Notes: generated by a model from the sequence alone, not told the origin. Counted from the first letter of the stretch, positions 1-6,919 are shown. The stretch is 7,222 nucleotides of DNA from JOPF136 sp035517515 (GCA_035517515.1 DATIYQ010000119.1:1-7222), one strand, 5' to 3'. Translations and numbers: made by a program.

Positions 1-774
1 GATTTCGTCCAGGAAAAGCGTGCTGCCATCGGCCAGCTCGAAGCGCCCGGCACGGTCCACCTTCGCGTCCGTAAACGCGCCGCGCACGTGCCCGAAAAGC
101 TCGCTCTCAAACACCCCTTCGGAAAGGCCCCCCGCGTTTACAGTCACCATGGCGCGAGCGGCGCGGGGCGACAGCGCGTGCAGCGTGCGGGCAATCACTT
201 CTTTCCCCGAGCCATGCTCGCCGGTGATCAGCACATTGGCTTCGGATGGACCCACCTGGGCCACCAGCTCCATCACCGGGCGCATGGCCGCCGATTCCGC
301 AATCAGCGTGGGGCGGCCCTCGGCGCGGAGGAGCTGGTTCTCCGCCTCCAGGCGGCGGCTTTCTCGCAGGGCGCGGCGCAGCTCGATTTGCGTGCGCAGA
401 ATGGCCAGCAGCCGAGCGTTGTCCCAGGGCTTCTGCACAAAGTCGCGCGCGCCGCGCCGCATGGCTTCCACCGCCACCTGCACGCTGCCCCACGCGGTCA
501 TCACGATGACGGGCAGGCCGCTGTCCATGGCCTGGATGCGGGAGAGCAGGTCCAGGCCTTCCTGCCCGCTGGTGGTATCCCGGGTGTAGTTCAGGTCCAT
601 GAGAATAGCGTCGTACTCGCGGGTTTCCAGCGCGGTGACTACGGCGCTGGGGGAAGCCACGCTGTCGGAATCCATGCCTTCGCCCTTGAGCAACAGACGC
701 ACCGCTTCGCGCACATCCGCCTGATCATCGGCGATGAGCACGCGTGCGGCGGGACTGGGGTAGGCGCGTTGCAT
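1..774 (-). CDS. NtrC-family sigma-54-dependent response regulator, N-terminal part (3' end cut by window)
   Basis: Translating the minus strand from the ATG at 774 gives 258 residues with no stop before base 1. Residues 11-125 are a CheY-like receiver: acidic pair D16/D17, phospho-acceptor D60, T93 and K115. A linker rich in Arg, Leu and Glu (about 126-152) leads into an AAA+ domain with Walker A GEHGSGKE (185-192, K191), ESELFGH (223-229), the sigma-54 contact loop as GAFTDA (232-237) and Walker B FLDEI (254-258). The rest of the AAA+ domain and the expected Fis-type DNA-binding domain lie outside. By family knowledge, a partner histidine kinase phosphorylates D60 and the protein then uses ATP to open sigma-54 promoters. 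Two oddities are a roughly five-residue insertion after D60, with loss of the usual Met-Pro, and Asp in the GAFTGA loop. No clear Shine-Dalgarno sequence precedes the ATG, but no later start would keep the receiver intact. It follows the ATPase gene after 174 bases and may control this cluster (inference). Confidence 0.93.
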   Translation of the reverse strand, partial: MQRAYPSPAARVLIADDQADVREAVRLLLKGEGMDSDSVASPSAVVTALETREYDAILMDLNYTRDTTSGQEGLDLLSRIQAMDSGLPVIVMTAWGSVQVAVEAMRRGARDFVQKPWDNARLLAILRTQIELRRALRESRRLEAENQLLRAEGRPTLIAESAAMRPVMELVAQVGPSEANVLITGEHGSGKEVIARTLHALSPRAARAMVTVNAGGLSEGVFESELFGHVRGAFTDAKVDRAGRFELADGSTLFLDEI

Positions 775-788
775 CAGAAGCAAAAAAA

Positions 789-812
789 CGAAAATCGAAA
801 TTCGAAAATCGG
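789..812. repeat. Low-GC tract of three 7-base units
   Basis: On the + strand the tract reads cgaaaat, cgaaatt, cgaaaat, then cgg. Only one base differs among the three units. It lies 14 bases before the ATG of the response regulator, in otherwise GC-rich DNA, and a run of seven A (782-788) sits between it and that start. A related tract is found at 1669-1692 in front of the ATPase gene. It could be a dispersed intergenic repeat, a protein-binding site or a curved upstream element; the sequence alone does not decide. Confidence 0.6.
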
Positions 813-816
813 CCCT

Positions 817-924
817 GGTAGCACAGGCTTTCAGCCTGTGCGCATTTCCCGACTGTACTCAGGCTCCGGCAGCGCAGGCTTCTCGTCCCTGCTGCGCGGG
901 CACAGGCGGAAAGCCTGTGCTCCC
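817..924. repeat. REP/BIME-like nested palindromic element
   Basis: A left palindrome (821-841) has perfect 9-base arms gcacaggct / agcctgtgc around ttc. A right palindrome (900-920) has perfect 8-base arms gcacaggc / gcctgtgc around ggaaa. Bases 817-843 match the reverse complement of 898-924 at 24 of 27 positions, so the two copies point in opposite directions, 54 bases apart. Between them, 869-895 can form a third stem (GCAGC, a 2-base bulge, AGG, paired with CCTGCTGC). This head-to-head layout resembles REP doublets (BIMEs). Similar palindromes, translated as STGFQPV-like strings, appear to me to recur in spurious proteins of Acidobacteriota and Planctomycetota (recollection, not checked). 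The element fills much of the gap between the ATPase stop and the regulator start. Possible roles are mRNA end protection or transcription attenuation. Confidence 0.7.
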
Positions 925-948
925 ACCCGCGCGGCGCCGGCCACACCG

Positions 949-1644
949 TCAGCGTTCACTGGCAACTGTCTTTTTCTCCACTGCCGGTACGATCCAGCCG
1001 TCGAGTAATTGGATCGTGCGGTCCGCATACGCGGCCCAATTCTCGTTGTGGGTCACCTGGATGATGGTGGTTCCCTGGCGGTTCAGCTCCTTGAGCATGT
1101 CCATGATCATTTTGCCCTGGCTGGAGTGCAGGCTGCCGGTGGGCTCATCCGCCAGAATCAATTTGGGGTTGCCGATCACCGCCCGGGCCACCGCCACCAG
1201 TTGCTGCTGTCCGCCGGAAAGCTGGCTGGGATACAAGTCTTTTTTCCCCACGATCTGGAAGCGGTCCAGGGTGTCCGCCACGATGGACTGCCGCTCGGAT
1301 TTTTTCAGGTCGCGGTAGGAGAGCGGCAGGTCCAGATTTTCCGCCACGGTCAGGTCGTCCAGCAGGTGATATTGCTGGAAGACGAAGCCGATAAAGCGTT
1401 TGTGCAATTCCACGCGCTGCTGCGGCTTCATTTTGTGCACCGTGAATTCCAGGAACTGGTATTCGCCCTCCCAGGCGCTATCCAGCATTCCCAGGATCGC
1501 CATCAGCGTGGATTTGCCGGCTCCGGAGGGACCCATGATGGTGATGAATTCGCCCTCGCGGATGTCCAGGTCGATGCGCCGCAGCACCCAGGTGCGCCCG
1601 GCGCCCACCGGGTAGGATTTTTCCACGCCTCGCATGTGAATCAT
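949..1644 (-). CDS. ABC transporter ATP-binding protein, MacB/LolD type
   Basis: This is a complete 231-residue nucleotide-binding subunit, the usual size for stand-alone LolD/FtsE/MacB-type ATPases. Visible motifs are Walker A GPSGAGKST (38-46, K44), the Q-loop at Q90, the signature LSGGQ (142-146), Walker B LILADE (162-167, catalytic E167) and the switch His H199. It should bind and hydrolyse ATP on the cytoplasmic face and drive FtsX-like permeases. The nearest candidates are the ADOP permeases directly upstream, though the pairing is an inference from position. Two points depart from the textbook motif set. The D-loop reads SLHSS (171-175), with His where Asp is usual, and the signature is followed by QQLVAVARA rather than QQRVAIARA. 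Both look like traits of an environmental subfamily rather than damage. The ATG at 1644 is chosen because AGAGGTGA sits at the right distance and the ABC fold begins at once; the ATG at 1635 is a weaker alternative. The open frame continues upstream into the permease gene but carries no domain there. Confidence 0.94.
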   Translation of the reverse strand: MIHMRGVEKSYPVGAGRTWVLRRIDLDIREGEFITIMGPSGAGKSTLMAILGMLDSAWEGEYQFLEFTVHKMKPQQRVELHKRFIGFVFQQYHLLDDLTVAENLDLPLSYRDLKKSERQSIVADTLDRFQIVGKKDLYPSQLSGGQQQLVAVARAVIGNPKLILADEPTGSLHSSQGKMIMDMLKELNRQGTTIIQVTHNENWAAYADRTIQLLDGWIVPAVEKKTVASER

Positions 1645-1648
1645 CTCA

Positions 1649-1656
1649 TCACCTCT
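1649..1656 (-). promoter_or_regulatory. Ribosome binding site of the ABC ATPase gene
   Basis: AGAGGTGA on the minus strand, with GAGGTG ending five bases before the ATG at 1644. It supports that start over the in-frame ATG at 1635 and over the long upstream extension of the open frame. Confidence 0.7.
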
Positions 1657-1668
1657 AAGATCAAGACC

Positions 1669-1692
1669 CGCAATTCGAATTACGAAAATCGG
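1669..1692. repeat. Second low-GC 7-base-unit tract
   Basis: On the + strand it reads cgcaatt, cgaatta, cgaaaat, then cgg. This is the same 7-base spacing and the same ending (cgaaaatcggc) as the tract at 789-812. It lies 24 bases before the ATPase start codon. The units are less alike than in the first tract, but the shared register and matching orientation relative to the downstream gene argue for a common element. Confidence 0.5.
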
Positions 1693-1709
1693 CGAGAAAT
1701 CCGGCCTGC

Positions 1710-1731
1710 TGGGGCCCCCGCTGAAGCCCCA
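1710..1731. repeat. GC-rich imperfect palindrome in the permease-ATPase gap
   Basis: Six-base arms tggggc (1710-1715) and gcccca (1726-1731) enclose a ten-base loop. On the minus strand it lies between the permease stop (1820) and the 7-base-unit tract. No T-run follows the stem directly, so a classic intrinsic terminator is not supported. The remainder of this gap (1732-1819) holds no gene or strong structure that I can see. Confidence 0.35.
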
Positions 1732-1819
1732 TTGTAGCGTTTTGCCAGGGCGTTTCGCTTGAGGGAATGGGTGAGCAGGCTCGCCAGAAACCTGCGGGTC
1801 CTCTCCCGCCCGTAACCCG

Positions 1820-4285
1820 TCACTCGTGGCGCAGCGCCACGATGGGATCCACCTGCGTGGCGCGGCGCGCCGGGAGGTAAGAAGCCAGCAGGGCCACTCC
1901 AGCCAGCAGCAAGGGCACGGCAATGAAAGTGACCGGGTCGGCTGCCTGCACGCCATAAAGTAGAGCGGAGATGGATCGTCCCATCAGGTAAGCCACCACC
2001 AGGCCGATCCCTGCGCCGTATGCGCTGAGCCGCAATCCCTGCCCCAGGACCAGGCCCAGCACGTCGCTTTTTTGCGCTCCCAGCGCGATGCGAATGCCCA
2101 GTTCCTGCCGGCGCTGCTCCACGGTGTAGGACATTACCCCGTAGATTCCGATCGCCGCCAGGGTCAGCGCCAGCAGTCCAAACACCAGCAACAACCCCGC
2201 GCCAAAACGGGCTCCCCACACCGCTCCGTCAATCACCTCCGAGATCGTTCGCACGCGCACCAACGGCAGTTGCCGGTCCAGTTCTTGAACCGCGCTGCGG
2301 ATCGTGGGCAGGGACGCTGCGGCGTCGCCTGCGGTGCGCACCAGCAGGTAGGCTTGCGCCGAGTAGTGCTGCAGCATGGGCAGATAGAACACCGCGGTGG
2401 GGTCCTCTCCCAGGGAGTTCACCTTGCTGTCCTGCACAATGCCCACGATTTCCAGGTTCCAGGTCTCTCCGAAGCATCGGAAGTGCTTCCCCACGGCATC
2501 CTGTCCGGGGAAGAACTTCCGCGCAAAGGCCTGATTCACTACCGCCACTTCATTCCCTCCCTCGCGGTCGGATTCCGAGAACGTGCGCCCACGCAGAAGG
2601 GGGATGCCCACGGTCTCAAAGTAATGGGTATCCGCCTGAACCACCACCGTCAGCACGCCCGTTCGGCGGTCAGAGGGATCCGCCCCTTCCGGAAATACCG
2701 TTCGCTCGAACCCCCCCAGCAGCGGTGCTTCCGTTGCCAGGGAGGCGTTGCGCACTTGCGGAAGCGCGTGAAGCCGCTCCACCAGTCGGCGGTAAAATTC
2801 CCGTCCCTGGGCGTCAGCGTAGTTCTGTGCGCCAAGGTCCAGGTTCATCAGCACCATTTCCTTGGTCTCGAAGCCGGGGTTGATGCGCTCGGCATTGTGC
2901 AGGCTGGAAAGAAAGAGTCCCGCTCCCGCCAGAGCGATGATGGAAAGGCTCATCTCCGCCACAATCAGGCCGCTGCGCACGGCGTGGCGCCCGCCGGCGG
3001 AGCCGGAACGCCCGCCGCCTTCCTTCAGGGTTTCGCTCAGATTGAACCGGATGGCCTGCCAAGCCGGTAGCGCGCCAAAGGCAAACGCGGTGGCCAGGGC
3101 GATGCCCATCGTAAAGAGCAGCACGCGCCCATCCATGTTCAGGTGGATGTCGTCGGGATTCAAGAAGGGCGGACGAAAAGCCAGCAATGCCGCGCGGGAT
3201 CCCAGCGCCACGACCAGGCCGAATCCTCCCCCAAGCAGCGATAGAAGGACGCTCTCCGAGAGCAGCAGGGCCACCAGCCGCTTCCGGCTGGCGCCCAGGG
3301 ACATGCGCACAGCCAGTTCCCGGGAACGGTCCGCGCCGCGGGCCAGCATCAGGTTGGCCAGGTTGGCGCAGGCGATCAGCAGCACCAGGCCCACCACGCC
3401 CATCAACAGCACCCCAGCCCGCAGGAATAGATCGCGCTGATTCGGGTCTACGGTTGCTTCCGCCAACGGCAGCAGGCGTACGCTGCGGCCCTGATTGTCG
3501 TTGGGATACTCGCGGGCAAGCTGCGCGGCGATGGTCTGGAGCTGCGCCTCGGCCTGTCCCAGGCTCGCCCCCGGTTTCAGCCGGCCAAATGCGTTCAGAA
3601 TCAGCGGCCGGCGCTCGTTGTAGAACTGGCGGAACTCACCGGTGAGGACCTGGTCGTGCATGGCGTCCGGGATCCACATATCCGGAGTGAACAGAGTAAA
3701 CGTGCCCTGAAAATTGGCGGGCATCACCCCGATCACGGTGAACGCCTGTTGATTGAGCATCACGCTCTGACCAATGATCGTGCGGTCGGCTCCAAACCGC
3801 CGCGACCACAATCCGTGGCCCAGGACCACCGCCGGGTATGCCCCTGTCTTTTTTGCCTGCTCGGGGTCAAACACGTTGCCCAGCGCGGCGTGAATCCCCA
3901 GAGTGCTGAAATAGTTGTACGACACCAGCATGGCATTGAGCTGTTCGGGATTGCCGCGGCCCGAAAGGTTCACGCCCGTAAACGTGAACGCGGCCATGCC
4001 GGTAAACACATCGCTCTTGTCCCGCAGGTCCTGGTAATTCAGGGTGGACAATCCCAGAAACTGCTGCTGAGCGGAGTGGTTGCGCTCGTCGGTGGTGTTC
4101 ACGGCCACCAGCTGTTCCGGGTGGTCCACCGGCAGCGGCCGCAGCAGCACCGCGTCCACCACCGTGAAGATGGTGGTATTCGCCCCGATGCCCAGCGCCA
4201 GCGTTAGCACCGCGATCAGCGTGAAGCCGGGAGATTTCCGCAGCAATCGCAGCGCGTAGCGCATGTCATAGAGCAGTGTTTCCAT
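1820..4285 (-). CDS. ADOP-family ABC transporter permease (FtsX/MacB-like, tandem-domain)
   Basis: A complete 821-residue inner-membrane protein with the double-unit ADOP plan. It opens with the amphipathic METLLYDMRYALRLLRKSPG, then TM1 (about 21-44, with LGIGANTTIF) and a first MacB-type periplasmic domain (about 50-280). TM2-TM4 (about 288-312, 338-362, 388-408) form the first FtsX domain, with SRELAVRMSLGASR (321-334) as its cytoplasmic coupling segment. TM5 (about 438-460), a second periplasmic domain (about 465-685) and TM6-TM8 (about 694-716, 744-770, 786-804) form the second, with QELGIRIALGAQ (727-738) as the matching segment. It ends in YLPARRATQVDPIVALRHE, a family hallmark. The family is thought to take part in ATP-driven export or lipoprotein and envelope stress functions; the substrate is unknown. 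No ATPase domain is fused, so an outside ATPase is needed, and one is encoded 175 bases downstream. The start at 4285 is chosen for its AGGGAGGGG site and the family N-terminus; a GTG at 4324 would add 13 unsupported residues. Confidence 0.95.
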   Translation of the reverse strand: METLLYDMRYALRLLRKSPGFTLIAVLTLALGIGANTTIFTVVDAVLLRPLPVDHPEQLVAVNTTDERNHSAQQQFLGLSTLNYQDLRDKSDVFTGMAAFTFTGVNLSGRGNPEQLNAMLVSYNYFSTLGIHAALGNVFDPEQAKKTGAYPAVVLGHGLWSRRFGADRTIIGQSVMLNQQAFTVIGVMPANFQGTFTLFTPDMWIPDAMHDQVLTGEFRQFYNERRPLILNAFGRLKPGASLGQAEAQLQTIAAQLAREYPNDNQGRSVRLLPLAEATVDPNQRDLFLRAGVLLMGVVGLVLLIACANLANLMLARGADRSRELAVRMSLGASRKRLVALLLSESVLLSLLGGGFGLVVALGSRAALLAFRPPFLNPDDIHLNMDGRVLLFTMGIALATAFAFGALPAWQAIRFNLSETLKEGGGRSGSAGGRHAVRSGLIVAEMSLSIIALAGAGLFLSSLHNAERINPGFETKEMVLMNLDLGAQNYADAQGREFYRRLVERLHALPQVRNASLATEAPLLGGFERTVFPEGADPSDRRTGVLTVVVQADTHYFETVGIPLLRGRTFSESDREGGNEVAVVNQAFARKFFPGQDAVGKHFRCFGETWNLEIVGIVQDSKVNSLGEDPTAVFYLPMLQHYSAQAYLLVRTAGDAAASLPTIRSAVQELDRQLPLVRVRTISEVIDGAVWGARFGAGLLLVFGLLALTLAAIGIYGVMSYTVEQRRQELGIRIALGAQKSDVLGLVLGQGLRLSAYGAGIGLVVAYLMGRSISALLYGVQAADPVTFIAVPLLLAGVALLASYLPARRATQVDPIVALRHE

Positions 4286-4287
4286 GG

Positions 4288-4296
4288 CCCCTCCCT
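4288..4296 (-). promoter_or_regulatory. Ribosome binding site of the 821-residue permease gene
   Basis: AGGGAGGGG on the minus strand, with the GGAGG core (4290-4294) four bases before the ATG at 4285. It favours this ATG over the in-frame GTG at 4324, which is preceded by the GC hairpin at 4325-4343. Confidence 0.65.
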
Positions 4297-4324
4297 GTGC
4301 GGCGCAGAACCGGCGAATCGACAC

Positions 4325-4343
4325 CGGCGGCGCCCCGCCGCCG
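4325..4343. repeat. Short strong GC hairpin between two permease genes
   Basis: Perfect eight-base arms cggcggcg / cgccgccg enclose a three-base loop. It lies in the 167-base gap between the two complete permease genes, 39 bases upstream of the ATG at 4285. No T-run follows on either strand, so it is not a standard terminator. It might slow polymerase or set relative expression of the two permeases, or be chance in GC-rich DNA. The rest of the gap shows no gene. Confidence 0.4.
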
Positions 4344-4452
4344 CCCTCCCCGTTCCCATCGCGTCAGTTCCTCCGATGAGTCCTTCATGGATGGACGCGA
4401 GACAAACTCTCCCGGTTCCGGCACCGCGCTGCCGCCCGCCGCGGGACCATCA

Positions 4453-6906
4453 TCACTCGTACCGCAACGCCACCAGCGGGTCCACCCGCGAGGCGCGGCG
4501 CGCCGGGATGTAACAGGCCAGCAGCGCGCTGGCAATCAGCAGCAGGATCACCCCGGCGAAGGTCAGCGGATCCGTGGCCGTCACGCCAAACAGCAGGGAC
4601 TCCACGGCGCGCGTGAGCGCCAGCGAACCGGCAAACCCGATCACCAGTCCGGCCCCGATGGTGCGCAATCCTTGCCCCAGGACCATCCCCAGAACGTCCA
4701 CGGAGCGCGCGCCCAGCGCCACACGCACGCCGATCTCATGGGTGCGGCGGCTCACCGAATACGCCATCACTCCAAACACGCCCGCGGCAGCCAGAAGCAG
4801 CGCGGTGAGCGCAAAAAAACCGATCAGAATCAGGTTGAACCGGCGGGAGCCCAGCGACGCCGAATAGATTTGAGAAAATTTTCGAAATTTCGCCGGAACT
4901 TCCGGATTGAGTTCCTGCAGGATTCCGCGCGCCGCCGCCGCAACTGACTGCGTCTCACCATCGCTCAGCAGCGTGACCGTCATCGCCGGGCGCGGCCGCT
5001 GGAACAGATTGACGTACACCGTCGGCCGCGGCGGCGCATCCAGGCCGTATTCGTGAATGTCGCCCACGATTCCCACGATGGTCAGCAGGCGCATATCCCC
5101 GTCCATGTTTCCGAATTCAATGGTGTGGCCGATGGGGTCCTGTCCGGGCCAGCGTGTGCGCGCCAGCGATTCGCTGATCACCGCCACGTGCGGCGTCTCT
5201 GCGCCGTCGTGCGCGTCGAACAGCCGTCCGCGCACCAGGGGAATCCCGAGCATCCGGAAGTATCCCTCCGTGGCGACACAGAAATCGGCAATGCCGGTGC
5301 GCTCTTTCTGCCGGAACAGGGCAAGCACTTCGTCGATGGACTTGGGCAGCTCCTCCGGGTTGATGAGCAGAAACATGCCGTCGGGAAGGCCGCCCTCTTC
5401 CAGCGGCAGGACGCTGGTGGCTCCCACCCCTTGCAAGCCGGGAATCTGTTGCAGACGCCCCAGTAGATTCGCATAGAAAACAGCCTGCTCCGCCTTGGCT
5501 TTCGGATCCTCCACCCAGGGAAGCGCCACGTCCATCGCGGTGATTTTTTCCACGCGGAATCCCGGATCGACCGCGAGCACCTTCAAAAGGCTGCGCCCAA
5601 GCAGCCCGGCCCCCACCACCAGGATCAGAGTGATCGCAAATTGAGCGGCCACGATGGCCCGGCCGATCCGCTGGCTGTTCCGCGAGCCGGCCTGTCCTCG
5701 CCCTCCTTCCAGTAGTCCCTGGCGCAGGTCGCCGGTGGTGGCCCGCAAGGCGATGAAGGTTCCCAGCCCCACGGCCACCGCCGTCGAGAGCAGCAGGGCG
5801 AAACCCAGTACAGGAAGATTGATGGAAACGCTGTCCAGCCGCGGGAGATTGTCCGGCGCCAGCCGCAGCAATCCCGCCACTCCGGAATACGCCACGAATA
5901 TCCCCAGGCCGCCCCCCAGGGCGGAGAGCAGCGACGCTTCCATCAGGAACTGGCGGATCAGGCGTCCGCGTGCCGCTCCCAGCGCGCTGCGGATGGCCAG
6001 TTCGCGCGCCCGGGTCGTGGCTTGCGCCAGCAGCAGGTTGGCAACGTTGGCGCACGCCACCAGCAGCAGAAATCCAACCGCTCCGAGCAGCACCAGCAGG
6101 GCCTTCCGGGATTTGCCGGTAATGGATTCGCGCAGCGGGACGACGATCCCATCCTTCAGCAGATAGTCGCTCGGTTCGTTCGAGTGGTCGTGAATCCGGC
6201 GCGCGATTGCGCTGATGTCTCCGCTGGCCTGCTCCACGGTCACACCATCGCGCAGCCGGGCCACCGCCGAGTAGTTGTGCGAAGTCCTGCTGCGATTTTC
6301 CCCGTCGAGATCCGCGGGCATCCAGATCGCCGCGTCCCCGGGGAACTGAAAACCGGCCGGCAGCACGCCGATGACGGAGAAGACCGCGTTGTCAATTTTC
6401 AGGTGCCACGGTGAGAGGTCCGCAGAAGCGCCCAGGGATTGCTTCCAGTAACCGTAGCTGACCAGCACAACCGGCGCGGCCCCTTTCCGCGCGTCCGTCG
6501 GGCTGAAGTCCCGCCCGATGACCGGCTGAACGCGAAAGACCTTCAGAAATTCCGGAGTGACCGACGAGACCGTGGTGCGCGTGGGCTGCGCCGCGCCGGA
6601 GACGGAGGCGACGTCGAAGTTGTACTTGGCAATGGCCTGGAAACTGCGGTTTTGATCCCGGAAGTCATCGAAATTCGGGTCCGCCAGACGCGACCACGTG
6701 CCCTTGGAGGTGACTTCGAAGATGGCCATGATGCGGTCCGGCTGCGGATACGGCAGCGGCCGCAGCAGAACGCCATAGACCACGCTAAAAATCGCCGTGG
6801 TGGCGCCGATGCCGAGCGCCAGCGTCAGCAGCACGAGCAAGGTGACCCCGCGGCTCTTCGCCAGCGTGCGAGCCGCATACCGGATATCGTTCAGGACTGA
6901 GCCCAC
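4453..6906 (-). CDS. ADOP-family ABC transporter permease (FtsX/MacB-like, tandem-domain), GTG start
   Basis: A complete 817-residue paralogue of the downstream permease with the same order of parts. The N-terminus MGSVLNDIRYAARTLAKSRG is followed by TM1 (about 21-44, LGIGATTAIF), a first periplasmic domain (about 50-260) and TM2-TM4 (about 268-291, 319-343, 364-388), with ARELAIRSALGAARGR (300-315) as the coupling segment. TM5 (about 418-440), a second periplasmic domain (about 450-685) and TM6-TM8 (about 690-715, 737-760, 781-800) follow, with HEIGVRVALGAR (723-734). The tail is YIPARRASRVDPLVALRYE. Sequence between the hallmark segments differs widely from the neighbouring permease, so the duplication is old, not a recent copy. 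Thr replaces the Asn seen in the neighbour's GIGANT motif. No ATPase domain is present. The start is GTG at 6906, fixed by a near-maximal Shine-Dalgarno sequence. It begins 68 bases after the stop of another ADOP gene, which suggests co-transcription. Substrate unknown. Confidence 0.95.
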   Translation of the reverse strand: MGSVLNDIRYAARTLAKSRGVTLLVLLTLALGIGATTAIFSVVYGVLLRPLPYPQPDRIMAIFEVTSKGTWSRLADPNFDDFRDQNRSFQAIAKYNFDVASVSGAAQPTRTTVSSVTPEFLKVFRVQPVIGRDFSPTDARKGAAPVVLVSYGYWKQSLGASADLSPWHLKIDNAVFSVIGVLPAGFQFPGDAAIWMPADLDGENRSRTSHNYSAVARLRDGVTVEQASGDISAIARRIHDHSNEPSDYLLKDGIVVPLRESITGKSRKALLVLLGAVGFLLLVACANVANLLLAQATTRARELAIRSALGAARGRLIRQFLMEASLLSALGGGLGIFVAYSGVAGLLRLAPDNLPRLDSVSINLPVLGFALLLSTAVAVGLGTFIALRATTGDLRQGLLEGGRGQAGSRNSQRIGRAIVAAQFAITLILVVGAGLLGRSLLKVLAVDPGFRVEKITAMDVALPWVEDPKAKAEQAVFYANLLGRLQQIPGLQGVGATSVLPLEEGGLPDGMFLLINPEELPKSIDEVLALFRQKERTGIADFCVATEGYFRMLGIPLVRGRLFDAHDGAETPHVAVISESLARTRWPGQDPIGHTIEFGNMDGDMRLLTIVGIVGDIHEYGLDAPPRPTVYVNLFQRPRPAMTVTLLSDGETQSVAAAARGILQELNPEVPAKFRKFSQIYSASLGSRRFNLILIGFFALTALLLAAAGVFGVMAYSVSRRTHEIGVRVALGARSVDVLGMVLGQGLRTIGAGLVIGFAGSLALTRAVESLLFGVTATDPLTFAGVILLLIASALLACYIPARRASRVDPLVALRYE

Positions 6907-6907
6907 A

Positions 6908-6919
6908 GATCACCTCCTT
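6908..6919 (-). promoter_or_regulatory. Exceptionally long Shine-Dalgarno sequence before the GTG start
   Basis: AAGGAGGTGATC on the minus strand is a 12-base perfect complement of the canonical 16S rRNA 3' end (gatcacctcctt). The AGGAGG core (6913-6918) ends six bases before the GTG at 6906. It settles that GTG as the start and may offset the weaker start codon. Confidence 0.8.

Noticed and set aside
782..841. Intrinsic terminator formed by the left palindrome and the seven-T run on the minus strand
   Set aside because: About 32 bases separate the stem from the T-run, too far for a standard terminator, and the T-run ends seven bases before the regulator start.
775..948. Sigma-54 -24/-12 promoter (GG, ten bases, GC) in the gap before the regulator
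   Set aside because: I checked this gap and the other gaps by eye on the minus strand and found no GG-N10-GC match of acceptable quality, so self-regulation is not supported by a visible site.
88..1008. Long + strand open frame of 306 codons across the regulator and the following gap
   Set aside because: It lies opposite a clear NtrC-family gene, has no recognisable domain, and its STGFQPVR-like string comes from the palindromic repeat. It is a shadow of GC-rich coding DNA.
1731..1736. TACAAT on the minus strand as a -10 box before the ATPase
   Set aside because: No acceptable -35 hexamer lies at the right spacing, and the site overlaps the GC palindrome. Not enough for a promoter call.
1645..1956. 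In-frame extension of the ATPase frame by 104 codons into the permease gene
   Set aside because: The extension has no ABC domain sequence, overlaps the permease C-terminus, and a good Shine-Dalgarno sequence sits before the ATG at 1644.
4874..4892. AT-rich stretch inside the permease gene resembling the 7-base-unit tract
   Set aside because: It encodes residues near KFRKFSQI in an intact frame, the 7-base spacing is not kept, and no palindrome follows. Probably chance codon use.
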